64,000 bases of DNA, taken from positions 310,001-374,000 of the forward strand of contig JAXMAO010000001.1 in the NCBI GenBank assembly GCA_046350375.1, written 5' to 3'. Positions 27,792 through 40,341 of this stretch are shown piece by piece (the first letter of the stretch is position 1; each line of letters opens with the position of its first letter). Source of the DNA: JAXMAO01 sp046350375 (GTDB taxonomy: Bacteria; Planctomycetota; Phycisphaerae; UBA1845; UTPLA1). The notes below the pieces were generated by a model that was not told the DNA's origin, ran no database searches, and saw only the letters and a list, made by a program, of their open reading frames with translations. The position numbers were made by a program, and so were the translations under genes.

Positions 27792-27977
27792 CTAGGGAGT
27801 GCCCGGAATCAGCGCGTCGCTCAATGCCTTGAACAGCGGCGTGAGGAAGCCGGTCGCGAAGCTGTTCGCCAGGGCGCCGAACAGGCTGGTCATGAAGCCG
27901 CCCAGCACCGTCCCCACCAGGTTGATCAGCACCGCAAAGGCCTGGTCCTGAAAGCTCGTCACGAAAGTCGGAAACAT
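27792..27977 (-). CDS. Small hydrophobic protein of unknown function (61 aa)
   Basis: ATG at 27977 is preceded by GGGAGACC (Shine-Dalgarno-like) and the frame ends in TAG at 27792-27794. The protein is highly hydrophobic and Leu/Phe/Gly-rich (VLINLVGTVLGGFMTSLFGALANSF), suggesting one or two membrane helices or an amphipathic assembly. No family recognised. It sits 62 bp upstream of the porin gene and could be in the same transcript. Confidence 0.55.
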   Translation of the reverse strand: MFPTFVTSFQDQAFAVLINLVGTVLGGFMTSLFGALANSFATGFLTPLFKALSDALIPGTP

Positions 27978-28076
27978 GCGTCTGGTCTCCCGTTCTCGGA
28001 TTCACCGCAGCGCCCGGCAGGCCGTCCCTCCGGCGCGACCGCTGGGCCGGTAGTCTGGCCGCCGCCGCGCGCCCGC

Positions 28077-28992
28077 TCAAGCCGGCTGGCCACTGACCAC
28101 GCGGTAGATTTCGCCGCACCGCCCGCACAGCCCGCGGCCCGGCGTCCAGTCTGGCAAGTCGCGCTGCACGGCGGCCGCCGCGCCGCGCAGCTCGTCGGCA
28201 GCACACCAGTCATACGTTGGAAAGCGACACACCGGGCCCGCGCCCGGGCACCACCTCGCCTGCGGCTCGGCAGGCTCGACGCCGCGCGTCTCGATCGCCG
28301 CGCCTGGCGCCAGCAGCTCGGCGTCGCCGGCCGGCGGTCGGCGAGCTGCCGCTCCAGGGCGGAGACGTCGAACGTCTTGCCGGGGTCGGCGGCGGCGAAC
28401 GACCGCACCACCTCGCCGCGACGCCGCCAGCGCCTCGGGGGCGCCTGTCCGCGGGCCGACAGCCGCCCGTCGACGCTCAGGGCCCACAGCTGCGGCGTAA
28501 CGCTCGCGCACGCGGTCGGTCGCCCCCGGCGCGCTGGCGCAGCCGCGCCCGCGGGTCGTGGCCGAACTCCGGATCGAGCAGATCCTCGACGTGCAGCAGC
28601 TCGTGCCGCGCCCAGTAGTCGAACACCGCTTCGTCCAGCAGCGTCGCCGCCGTCACCGCCAGCGCCACCGTGTAGCGCCCCGGCTGACCGAACAGCTCGG
28701 CCGTCTGCGCCGTCGCCCCGTGCGCCTGCGCCACCGCGACCCGCCCGACCTCCGCCGATATCCGCGGGCACTCGGCCAGGCGCGCCGCGATCCGCGCCGG
28801 CAGCCCCAGCCGCTCGAACCACTGCGCGTGCAGCGCGCGGAAGGCCGCGTCGCGGGCCTCGGCGTCGCCGTCGCCGGCGTGGCAGGCCGCGAACGCGCGC
28901 AGGTAGTCGCGCTGCAGCCGCGGATCGGCCCGCGTCGCGGTGAAGACCAGCCGCTCGACGAACTTCGGATCTACCAGCACGCGCGGGCCCAT
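28077..28992 (-). CDS. Uncharacterised HELLH-motif protein of the nxr-like cluster; frameshifted
   Basis: ATG at 28992 lies 4 bp after the TorD-like stop. Reconstructed length is about 304 aa once three single-base problems are corrected: an extra base in the five-C run 28523-28527, an extra base near 28494, and a missing base near 28318-28320. The helical N-terminal part (RDYLRAFAACHAGDGDAEARD) leads to DYWARHELLHVEDLLDPEFGHDP, which contains an HExxH-type motif. The C-terminal third has paired cysteines (PVCRFPTYDWC and GLCGRCGEIYRVV), suggesting a zinc or Fe-S site. No family recognised. Position suggests a maturation or accessory role for the complex; the HELLH motif alone does not prove protease activity. 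Confidence 0.6.
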
Positions 28993-29759
28993 GCCGCTAC
29001 TCCACCGCCGCCGCCAGCCGCGGCCCCAGCTCGACCGGCGCCGCCCCGGGCGCGCCGCACTCGATCGACGTGTCCTCTTCCCCGATCGGCCGCAGCTCCA
29101 GCCACGCCGCGCCCGGCGTGACCGCGAACTCGCCGCACCACGCGGCGATCAGCGCCGCGCCCAGCTCGGCGGCCGGCGCGAACGGGCCGCCCGGCGCGGC
29201 GCGCCGCACCCGCGCAAAGCAGGCCGGCATCCAGTAGGCCGCGTGGTCGCGCAGGAAACTCCGCTGCGCCGCGCGGAGGCAGTCGCGCAGCGCCGCGTCG
29301 GCGCCCTCGGTCGCCAGCGCCTCGCGCGTTGCCAGCAGCGCCAGGAACTCCCACTCGGCGACCAGGTGATCGGGCCGCTCGCGACTGGCCGCCGCCAGCT
29401 CGACCCCGAACGCCGCGTAGAACCCGCCCAGGTCGGCCAGCGTCTGCGACATCTGGAAGACCTCGCTGTCGCGATACTCCAGCTCGTAGGCCGGGCAGTC
29501 GGAGCGGACGGTGTGGCCGAACAGCCGCAGGTAATTGTCGCCCAGCCGCGCTGCGTCGCGCCGCGCGCTCAGCGCGGCGGCCACGCCCGCCGCGCCCAGC
29601 CCCAGGGTGTCGGCGGCGGCCTTCAGCTCGCCGGCCACGCGCGGATCGGCCAGCAGGTCGTCGCCGCCCGGCTCGCCGAACAGCTCGGCCATCGCCCGCG
29701 CCAGCCGCGCCCGGGCCCAGGCCCGCGCCGCGTCGACCGCGTTGGCGGTGTCGGGCGCG

Positions 29760-31037
<1,278 letters not shown>

Positions 31038-31086
31038 GGAAGCCTCCCGCTCACCGGCACCGCGCCGCCGCGCGGCGCCGCTGAAC

Positions 31087-31686
31087 CTAGACCCTGCACG
31101 CCCGCGGCGCGAACGACCAGTTCTCCAGCCGATCGGCCAGCGCCACGTAGCGCTCGTGCTTGCCGACCGCGTCGGGCGCGGTCTCGACCTGCTCGAAGGT
31201 CCGCAGCATCGCGGCCTGTTCGGACGCCGGCAGCACCTGCTCGGCCATCACGAACAGCACGTGGTCCTCTTTCTGAATGTGCTGGCGGAGCATGTCGATG
31301 TATCCGCGGGCGGCGGCGTGGACGGCGCGCCGCGCGGCGGCGTCTCCGGCGGCGGCGGCGGAGAGCGATTCGTTCATCGCCCGGATGTAGGCCCGCCCCT
31401 GGTCGTGCTCGTGCAGCATGCAGCCGATCGGCCCGCCGTCGCGCGGCACGCCCTGGCGCTCCAGCGCCGGAAACAGGGCGCGCTCTTCCTTGAAGTGATG
31501 ACAGCCGTCGGCGAAGTTGCGGAAGAAGTCGATCGCCTGCGTGAGAAACGGCGCGTCGACCGCATCGGCCTCGACCATCCGCTCGACCGCGTCCAGCACC
31601 CGCTCGATGACGCGGTGCTCGTCCATCAGCACCCGCCGAACCGTCGGCTCGCCCGCATCATGATGATGACACCCGCAACTGCCCAT
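31087..31686 (-). CDS. Hemerythrin HHE-domain protein
   Basis: A 199-aa four-helix protein with di-iron ligands in order: MDEHRVIE (H), GCHHFKEERALFP (H-x3-E), MLHEHDQGRAY (H) and QHIQKEDHVLF (H...E/D-H). The N-terminus is Cys/His-rich (GSCGCHHHD) and could bind an extra metal. It has a near-perfect RBS (AAGGAGG), whose site overlaps the stop codon of the 106-aa gene upstream. Inside the oxidoreductase cluster it may bind O2 or NO to protect the Fe-S/Mo enzyme, or sense nitric oxide; inference. Confidence 0.85.
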   Translation of the reverse strand: MGSCGCHHHDAGEPTVRRVLMDEHRVIERVLDAVERMVEADAVDAPFLTQAIDFFRNFADGCHHFKEERALFPALERQGVPRDGGPIGCMLHEHDQGRAYIRAMNESLSAAAAGDAAARRAVHAAARGYIDMLRQHIQKEDHVLFVMAEQVLPASEQAAMLRTFEQVETAPDAVGKHERYVALADRLENWSFAPRACRV

Positions 31687-31696
31687 GGTTTCCTCC

Positions 31697-32017
31697 TTAT
31701 TCCACGACCGGAAGGCGGATCACGCCGTCCGGCAAAGCTTCCACCGCCAGCCGCGCCCCGCGCGGCCCGCGCCGCCGGAACTCCGCCGCAATCAGCTCGG
31801 CGATGACCGCGGCGCCGAGCTGCCGGTAGGCCAGCGCCGGCCCGGCAAACTGCCCGCTGGCAAACAGCTCGAACATCGGCTCGGCCGAAACGCCCAAGCG
31901 CGCATACTCGGCAACGAACGAGCACGCCATTTCGCGCACCGCGCCCGGGTCGTCGGTCGCCACCTCGACGCCGTGCAGCTCCATCGGGTCGGTCGCATCC
32001 GGTTCGTCATAGGGCAT
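31697..32017 (-). CDS. Conserved-position unknown, 106 aa, within nxr-like cluster
   Basis: A small soluble protein with an acidic N-terminus (MPYDEPDATDPMELHG) and mostly helical remainder (AEPMFELFASGQFAGPALAYRQLGAAVIAELI). No Cys or metal motif, no signal peptide. It lies 27 bp after the catalytic subunit and directly before the hemerythrin, with RBS GGGAGG, so it belongs to the operon. Family not recognised; assembly factor or small subunit are both possible. Confidence 0.65.
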   Translation of the reverse strand: MPYDEPDATDPMELHGVEVATDDPGAVREMACSFVAEYARLGVSAEPMFELFASGQFAGPALAYRQLGAAVIAELIAAEFRRRGPRGARLAVEALPDGVIRLPVVE

Positions 32018-32044
32018 GAAACGCCTCCCGCCGGCGCAGTCCGG

Positions 32045-35557
<3,513 letters not shown>

Positions 35558-35579
35558 GTTGTCGCTCCCGCGCGCTGCG

Positions 35580-37304
35580 CTATTCGATCACAAGCTTCTG
35601 CCAGATGCTGATGTTCTTCTTGCCGTCGCGGTCGCCGGCCGAGCCGTTCCAGATCGCGAACGACACCGGCAGGTAGTCGCCGCTGCGGAACAGCCGCTCG
35701 TCCGCCGCGCCGCTCGCGGCGTGCTCGCCGGGCAATTCCAGGCTGCGCTGCACCTGCACGCTCCAGGTGCCGCGCTCATAGACCGCCTGGCCGGCGACGC
35801 TCTGGAGCTGCGCCGGCCTGCCCGACAGCGTGCCCGGGCCGCGCGCTACCAGGCACTCGACCGGCGTCGTCAGCGTCGGGTCGGCCACCAGGTTGCCCGC
35901 CCCCCACGCGGTAATGAAGTCGCGCACGTGCTCGGTCAGCCGGCCGTGCGGCCAGTCGACCTGCGACATGTCCTTCGAGCGGATCGGACACTCGGGATAC
36001 AGGTCCACGGCCATCTGCGGAAAGGCGGCGTCGACGTCCTGGTAGCCGCCCGCCAGGTTCCGCTGCCGGTCGGCCTTCCACATCCAGATGTTCACGCCGC
36101 CGTGGTCCGAGCGATCGCCCATGTAGAACGGCGGATCGGACGAGAGCGAGAACTGGATCGCCACCGCGTCGCGAAACTCGTCGACGCGCACCGCCCGGTC
36201 GTCCTGCGTCGGGTCGATCCACGTCAGCCGCAGCGCCAGCGACTTCCCGTCGTGCAGCGCCTGCACCACCAGCCCTTCGATCCGCTCGGCGCACCACCAC
36301 AGCGGCGTCAGCGCGACGTACAGCGGCCGCGCCTGGCTCCAGGCCGCATCGGCCGGTCCGTCGGGCAGCGCCGCCGCGCTGCGCGCCGCGACGAGCGTCC
36401 CCTGGCGCATCTGGGCCCGGTCCTGCGAACCGGCCCGCGCCAGCGACTGCACGTAGTGGATCAGGTCCCACGTCTCGTCCGGCGAATAGGCCCCCTCGAA
36501 CGCCGGCATGGGCGTGCCGGCCATGCCCTTGAAGATGCGGCAGTAGAGCTCCGCGCCGTCCATGCTGCCCTTGAAGATGCCGTTGACGAACGAGCGCGGC
36601 GGATCGGGATAGCCGTCGTCGTCGAACTTCACGTTGGCCGGGTTCGGCTGGCCATCCTCGCCGTGACAGGCGGCGCAGGCCTCGAGATAGACCCGCCGGC
36701 CGTTGAACCAGCGCAGGTCGTCGAAGCGCGGCTCGGGCGGCACGGCGATCGCCGCGCCGGGCGTGGTTCGCCGCGCCAGCTCGGACGCCACCTCGCTCTC
36801 CGCAAACGTTCCCTCCTTCACGCCCTGGGCCAGCTCGGCCTGCACGGCCGCGCGGCGCAGCGCGCGAATGTGCGCCACCAGGGCGCGCAGATCGGCGATC
36901 GGCAGGTGGCCCCACGGGGGCATGGCCGAACCGGGCATGCCGCGCACCAGGGTGCGCATCAGGTCGTCGTCGGAAGGCACCTGGTTCTGGGTGGTGGTGA
37001 GCTTGAACTTGCCGCGCAGGAAATTGCGCGGTCGCGGGTTCATGAGATAGGCAAAGGCGCCGCCGCCGTCGCCGCGCTCGCCGTGGCAGATGACGCACTG
37101 CCGCGCGAACAGCGCCTGGCCGCGGGCCAGCAGGGCGGCGTGCCCGGCCTGCGGATCGGCGACGGGCGCCGACGCCGCGGGGCGGACGGCGTGTGCCTGG
37201 ACCGCGGGCAGGTCCGGGGCGCGGGCCAGCGCCGCCAAAGTCCAGGCGGCGCCGAGCAGGATGAGCGTCGGAACCACACCATCTCGAACGCGCCAGCGAG
37301 TCAT
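35580..37304 (-). CDS. nxrC: Dihaem cytochrome c fused to ethylbenzene-dehydrogenase-type haem b domain (NxrC-like subunit)
   Basis: A 574-aa protein from ATG 37304 (RBS GGGAGG 7 bp upstream). An N-terminal signal or anchor (VVPTLILLGAAWTLAALA) leads into a first cytochrome c domain with C70-x2-C73-H74 and candidate Met ligand in GMPGSAMPPW, then a second with C210-x2-C213-H214 and Met in GMAGTPMPAF. The C-terminal ~260 residues are an EB_dh/DMSO-reductase gamma-type haem b domain (RLTWIDPTQDDRAVRVDEFRDAVAIQF, MGDRSDHGGVNIWMW, PVSFAIWNGSAGDRDGKKNISIW). It would pass electrons between the Fe-S subunit and a soluble or membrane acceptor. First gene of the operon, 22 bp upstream of nxrA. Confidence 0.85.
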   Translation of the reverse strand: MTRWRVRDGVVPTLILLGAAWTLAALARAPDLPAVQAHAVRPAASAPVADPQAGHAALLARGQALFARQCVICHGERGDGGGAFAYLMNPRPRNFLRGKFKLTTTQNQVPSDDDLMRTLVRGMPGSAMPPWGHLPIADLRALVAHIRALRRAAVQAELAQGVKEGTFAESEVASELARRTTPGAAIAVPPEPRFDDLRWFNGRRVYLEACAACHGEDGQPNPANVKFDDDGYPDPPRSFVNGIFKGSMDGAELYCRIFKGMAGTPMPAFEGAYSPDETWDLIHYVQSLARAGSQDRAQMRQGTLVAARSAAALPDGPADAAWSQARPLYVALTPLWWCAERIEGLVVQALHDGKSLALRLTWIDPTQDDRAVRVDEFRDAVAIQFSLSSDPPFYMGDRSDHGGVNIWMWKADRQRNLAGGYQDVDAAFPQMAVDLYPECPIRSKDMSQVDWPHGRLTEHVRDFITAWGAGNLVADPTLTTPVECLVARGPGTLSGRPAQLQSVAGQAVYERGTWSVQVQRSLELPGEHAASGAADERLFRSGDYLPVSFAIWNGSAGDRDGKKNISIWQKLVIE

Positions 37305-37329
37305 GGGCAGGCCTCCCGGGCGGCTGCGC

Positions 37330-37359
37330 ATCTTAGTGATTTATCGATCAGTTAGTCAA
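37330..37359 (-). promoter_or_regulatory. Candidate promoter and operator of the nxr-like operon
   Basis: On the minus strand, TTGACT (37354-37359) and TAAGAT (37330-37335) are separated by 18 bp. The spacer region contains an imperfect palindrome, TTAGTGAT-ttatcg-ATCAGTTA (37333-37354), a plausible site for the Rrf2 regulator encoded just upstream. The tract is markedly AT-rich for this genome and would start a transcript about 20 nt before the nxrC ATG. Confidence 0.55.
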
Positions 37360-37371
37360 CAATAATTCACG

Positions 37372-37393
37372 AAAAAAGGGCGGAACCCCGCCC
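37372..37393 (-). terminator. Intrinsic terminator of the Rrf2 gene
   Basis: On the minus strand a GGGCGG / CCGCCC stem (37378-37383 and 37388-37393, 4-nt loop) is followed by six T residues (37372-37377), starting 2 bp after the Rrf2 stop codon. It separates the regulator's transcript from the nxr-like operon. Confidence 0.8.
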
Positions 37394-37394
37394 C

Positions 37395-37820
37395 CTACTT
37401 CCGCTTACGCCGCGACACCAGGCCGGCTTCCCCCACGCGATCCAGCGTGGTCTGCTCCAGCATGGCGTGATAGGCCCGGGAAATCGGTTTCCAGTAGTTG
37501 TGAAATCCGCACGGATGATCGTCGTTGCAGCGCGGCTGACCGAACGGGCAGCGCGACCGGTTGATCACGTCGTCAAACGGCTCCAGCACCTCCAGCAGCC
37601 GGATGCGCTCGGCCGGCCGCGCCAGCCGGAAGCCGCCCCCGATGCCGCGCGCCGAGGTCAGCAGCCCGGCCCGGGCGGCGTCGCGCAGGATTCGCGACAG
37701 GTAGGACGAAGGGATCCCGGTCTGCGACGCGATCTCCTTGGCCAGCACCGGGCGGTTGCGCCCCTGGGTGGCGACATAGACGATCGCGCGCAAGGCATAC
37801 TGGGCGGTCTTGGAAAGCAT
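37395..37820 (-). CDS. Rrf2-family Fe-S transcription regulator (IscR/NsrR-like)
   Basis: A 141-aa protein from ATG 37820. The N-terminal winged helix is typical of Rrf2 (MLSKTAQYALRAIVYVA, PSSYLSRILRDAARAGLL, GGFRLARP). Cluster ligands lie in SRCPFGQPRCNDDHPCGFHNYW: C-x6-C-x5-C-x2-H, one residue longer in the first spacing than IscR's C-x5-C-x5-C-x2-H. It probably senses NO, O2 or cluster status. The gene lies immediately upstream of the nxr-like operon on the same strand, with a terminator and promoter between, so it is the likely regulator. Confidence 0.88.
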   Translation of the reverse strand: MLSKTAQYALRAIVYVATQGRNRPVLAKEIASQTGIPSSYLSRILRDAARAGLLTSARGIGGGFRLARPAERIRLLEVLEPFDDVINRSRCPFGQPRCNDDHPCGFHNYWKPISRAYHAMLEQTTLDRVGEAGLVSRRKRK

Positions 37821-37899
37821 GGGTTGGCTTACCTGCCGAAAGGGTTTCGATTTCGTGTCCGGGCGGAACGCTCCGCATTGAAGTCCGAAATGTAGCCGA

Positions 37900-37917
37900 T
37901 CGCGATAGTTCGCGATA
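37900..37917. promoter_or_regulatory. Direct repeat TCGCGATA x2 upstream of the Rrf2 gene
   Basis: TCGCGATA at 37900-37907 and 37910-37917, spaced exactly 10 bp (one helical turn), about 80 bp upstream of the Rrf2 start. Candidate autoregulatory site; no direct evidence. Confidence 0.3.
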
Positions 37918-37958
37918 CCCCGCCGGGGTCGCGCCCGATCGGGGAACCCGGCCACCTG

Positions 37959-38885
37959 TTATTTCAACTTCCCGGCGTAAATATCCATGATCGTGCCGAG
38001 CATCTTCAGCGCGTCGGCCTTCTTGCGCTGGAAGGAATTCCGGCCGATGATCGAGCCGTTGCCGCCGCCGTCGCGGATGGCCCGCGCCTCGTCGAACAGC
38101 GCCTCCTCGCTCTCCTTCTTCGCGCCGCCCGAGAAGACCACGATCCGCCGCCCGGCGAAGGCGCACTGCATCATGTGCCTCACCCGCTCGGTCATCGTCC
38201 CGATCGGAATCTTCTCCTTCTCGTACACCTTCCGGGCCGCCTCCTGCTCGACGTACTCGCTGGGTAGCTTAATTTTGATGATGTGCGCCCCGAGCTGCGC
38301 CGCGATCTGGGCCGCGTAGCCGCTCACGTCCACGCCGGTCTCGCCTTCCTTCGAAATCTGGCTGCCGCGCGGATAGCTCCACACCACCACCGCCAGGCCG
38401 GCGCGCTTGGCCTCCTCGGAATACTCGCGCACCTTCTCGTACATCTCCATCCGCAGCGCCGAGCCGGGATAGACCGTCAGCCCGACTGCGCAGCAGCCTA
38501 GCCGCAGCGCATCGTCGATCGACGCCGTCAGCGCCTGCCACGAATCCTTCTCGTCCGCCAGCAGGTCGTGGTTGTTGGCCTTCAGAATCAGCGGGATCTC
38601 GCCCGCGAAATCGCGCGCCGCGGCCTCGATGAACCCCAGCGGCGCGGCATAGGCGTTGCAGCCCGACTCCAGCGCCAGCTTGAAGTGATAGCGCGGATCG
38701 TAGCCCTCGGCGTTCGGCGCGAACGACCGCGCCGGGCCATGCTCCCAACCCTGGTCCACCGGCAGGATCACCATCCGCCCGGTCCCGCCCAGCCGGCCGT
38801 GGTTCAAGATGCGCGCCAGGTTCGTCAGCGTGCCGGGGTTGTCGCTGCCGTACCAGCTCAGGATCTCGCGAACTTTCTCGGTCAT
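37959..38885 (-). CDS. fba: Class I fructose-bisphosphate aldolase, DhnA/archaeal type
   Basis: A 308-aa TIM-barrel aldolase interconverting fructose-1,6-bisphosphate with DHAP and glyceraldehyde-3-phosphate. Family features: MVILPVDQGWEHGP near the N-terminus, LILKANNHDLL, VGLTVYPGS, AHIIKIKLPSEYV with the candidate Schiff-base lysine, and FSGGAKKESEE for phosphate binding near the end. The start ATG 38885 is preceded by GGAGG. rpe and a mutase-fold gene lie upstream on the same strand, separated by about 150 bp. Confidence 0.9.
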   Translation of the reverse strand: MTEKVREILSWYGSDNPGTLTNLARILNHGRLGGTGRMVILPVDQGWEHGPARSFAPNAEGYDPRYHFKLALESGCNAYAAPLGFIEAAARDFAGEIPLILKANNHDLLADEKDSWQALTASIDDALRLGCCAVGLTVYPGSALRMEMYEKVREYSEEAKRAGLAVVVWSYPRGSQISKEGETGVDVSGYAAQIAAQLGAHIIKIKLPSEYVEQEAARKVYEKEKIPIGTMTERVRHMMQCAFAGRRIVVFSGGAKKESEEALFDEARAIRDGGGNGSIIGRNSFQRKKADALKMLGTIMDIYAGKLK

Positions 38886-39034
38886 GGCCCGCGCCTCCGC
38901 AATCGAGCTGCCTTCGCCGACGGGTCGGTTCGCCTCACCGGCCGCCCGGCGACGTTCGTGCAATTGCAACATTCTCGTCAATAAGTCGGCCGCGCACAAG
39001 TGGCCCGGCCCGTTGTCCAGCCGCCGCCGCCGCA

Positions 39035-39631
39035 CTACGGCGCCGACTGCCGGTGGCCGCGCGGCCGCGCCGCCGGGGCGAACGAAACCGCCGTCCAGGC
39101 CCGACGCTCCTCGATCCGCTCCCACAACTGCGACAGCCCGGCCCCCTCGATCCGCAGCCGCAGCGCCGCCGTCGCCAGCGGGCCGATCACCACCACCGCC
39201 ACGCCGTCGCGCGCCTTCTTGGCGACTTTCACCAGTGCCGCCTCGAGCCGCGCCAGCGCATCGGTCAGCAGCTCGCCGGCCGGCGGCTGAACCGCCGCCG
39301 GGTTCTCGCGCCATTCGCGCGCCACGCTCTCGAAACCCTCCTCGAATTCCGCCTGCGTCAGCCCGGCCCAGTGACCCAGGTTCACCTCGCGCAGCGTCTT
39401 GATGACCCGCGCACGCACGCCCCACGCCGACGCCAGCGCCGCCGCCGTCTCGCGCGCCGGCTCTTCCGGGCCGCGATAGAGCAGCGGCGGCTCGGGCTGG
39501 CGCAGCTCGTCGGCCGACTGCCGCGCGCGGCGCCGCCCCTCGTCCGACAGCGGCACGTCGGTGTCGCCGGTGATGCGACCCTGCGCCTCCCACTCGGTGG
39601 GGCCCCACGTGACCAGGTAGATCTGGCTCAC
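39035..39631 (-). CDS. Histidine-phosphatase/phosphoglycerate-mutase-fold protein lacking catalytic histidines
   Basis: A 198-aa protein starting at GTG 39631 (GGAGGCGCG upstream), overlapping the rpe stop. The scaffold matches cofactor-dependent phosphoglycerate mutase/histidine phosphatases: YLVTWGPTEWEAQGRITGD aligns with the usual RHGETEWN..GRIQGD, then LREVNLGHWAGLTQAEFEE. The catalytic RHG is TWG here, and the second catalytic His motif (usually SHGG) reads VVIGPLAT. Both phosphoryl-transfer histidines are therefore absent, and the arginine of RHG is lost too. The frame is intact with normal codon use, so it looks like a retained pseudoenzyme rather than decay. Confidence 0.75.
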   Translation of the reverse strand: MSQIYLVTWGPTEWEAQGRITGDTDVPLSDEGRRRARQSADELRQPEPPLLYRGPEEPARETAAALASAWGVRARVIKTLREVNLGHWAGLTQAEFEEGFESVAREWRENPAAVQPPAGELLTDALARLEAALVKVAKKARDGVAVVVIGPLATAALRLRIEGAGLSQLWERIEERRAWTAVSFAPAARPRGHRQSAP

Positions 39632-40341
39632 CGCGCCTCCATCCGCCGCGCCGCCTCGGCAGCGCCGCGCAGCGCCGCGATCGCCGCCGCCGCGTCGGCC
39701 GCCCCGAATACGGCCGTGCCCGCCACCAGCGTATCGGCCCCGGCCGCGACCGCCGCGCCAACCGTCGCCGGACCAATGCCGCCATCCACCTCCAGCCGCT
39801 GATCGTCGCGCAGAAGCCCCGCCAGCGCCCGCACCTTTCCGAGCATCTCCGCCAGGAATGCCTGGCCGCCGAATCCCGGCTCGACCGTCATCACGTTCAC
39901 CAGGTCGACCGCCGCCAGGCACGGCTCCAGCGCCGCAACTGGCGTGTGCGGGTTCAGCGACACACCGACGCCCACGCCCGCGGCCCGCAGCCGATCGATC
40001 AGCGCGCCCGGCTCGCGCACGACCTCGGTGTGGAAGGTGATGCCGTCGGCCCCGGCGGCGATGAAGGCGTCGGCATAGCGCGCCGGCTCGGAGATCATCA
40101 GGTGCGTGTCGAAATAGAGCCGCGTGTGCGGGCGCAGTCGCTCGATGACCGGAATGCCGAAGCTGATGTTGTTGACGTAGTGGCCGTCCATCACGTCGAG
40201 GTGCAGCAGGTCGGCGCCGCCCGCCTCGACCCGCGCGACTTCGTCGCGCAGCCGCGCGAAGTCGGCCGCCAGCAGCGAGGGCGCGACGCGCAACCGGGCG
40301 CTCTTCAGCGATTCGCGCGCTGCCCCGCGCGGCCCACTCAT
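39628..40341 (-). CDS. rpe: Ribulose-phosphate 3-epimerase
   Basis: A 237-aa TIM barrel. Motifs: VAPSLLAADFARL, HLDVMDGHYVNNISFG (metal-binding His-Asp), THLMI, MTVEPGFGGQAF and LEVDGGI. It interconverts ribulose-5-P and xylulose-5-P for the pentose phosphate pathway. ATG 40341 is preferred over a GTG two codons upstream because GAGGAAGGG then sits at normal distance. Couples by 4-nt overlap with the mutase-fold gene. Confidence 0.93.
   Translation of the reverse strand: MSGPRGAARESLKSARLRVAPSLLAADFARLRDEVARVEAGGADLLHLDVMDGHYVNNISFGIPVIERLRPHTRLYFDTHLMISEPARYADAFIAAGADGITFHTEVVREPGALIDRLRAAGVGVGVSLNPHTPVAALEPCLAAVDLVNVMTVEPGFGGQAFLAEMLGKVRALAGLLRDDQRLEVDGGIGPATVGAAVAAGADTLVAGTAVFGAADAAAAIAALRGAAEAARRMEAR

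Noticed and set aside
28077..28992. A second TorD-type chaperone next to the first
   Set aside because: The corrected sequence lacks the CPxYE and RPDH-type motifs and has HELLH and Cys-pair motifs instead.
37333..37354. FNR/CRP-type box (TGAT...ATCA) in the nxr-like promoter
   Set aside because: The half-sites are separated by 6 bp in place of the 4 expected, and the adjacent Rrf2 gene is a better explanation.
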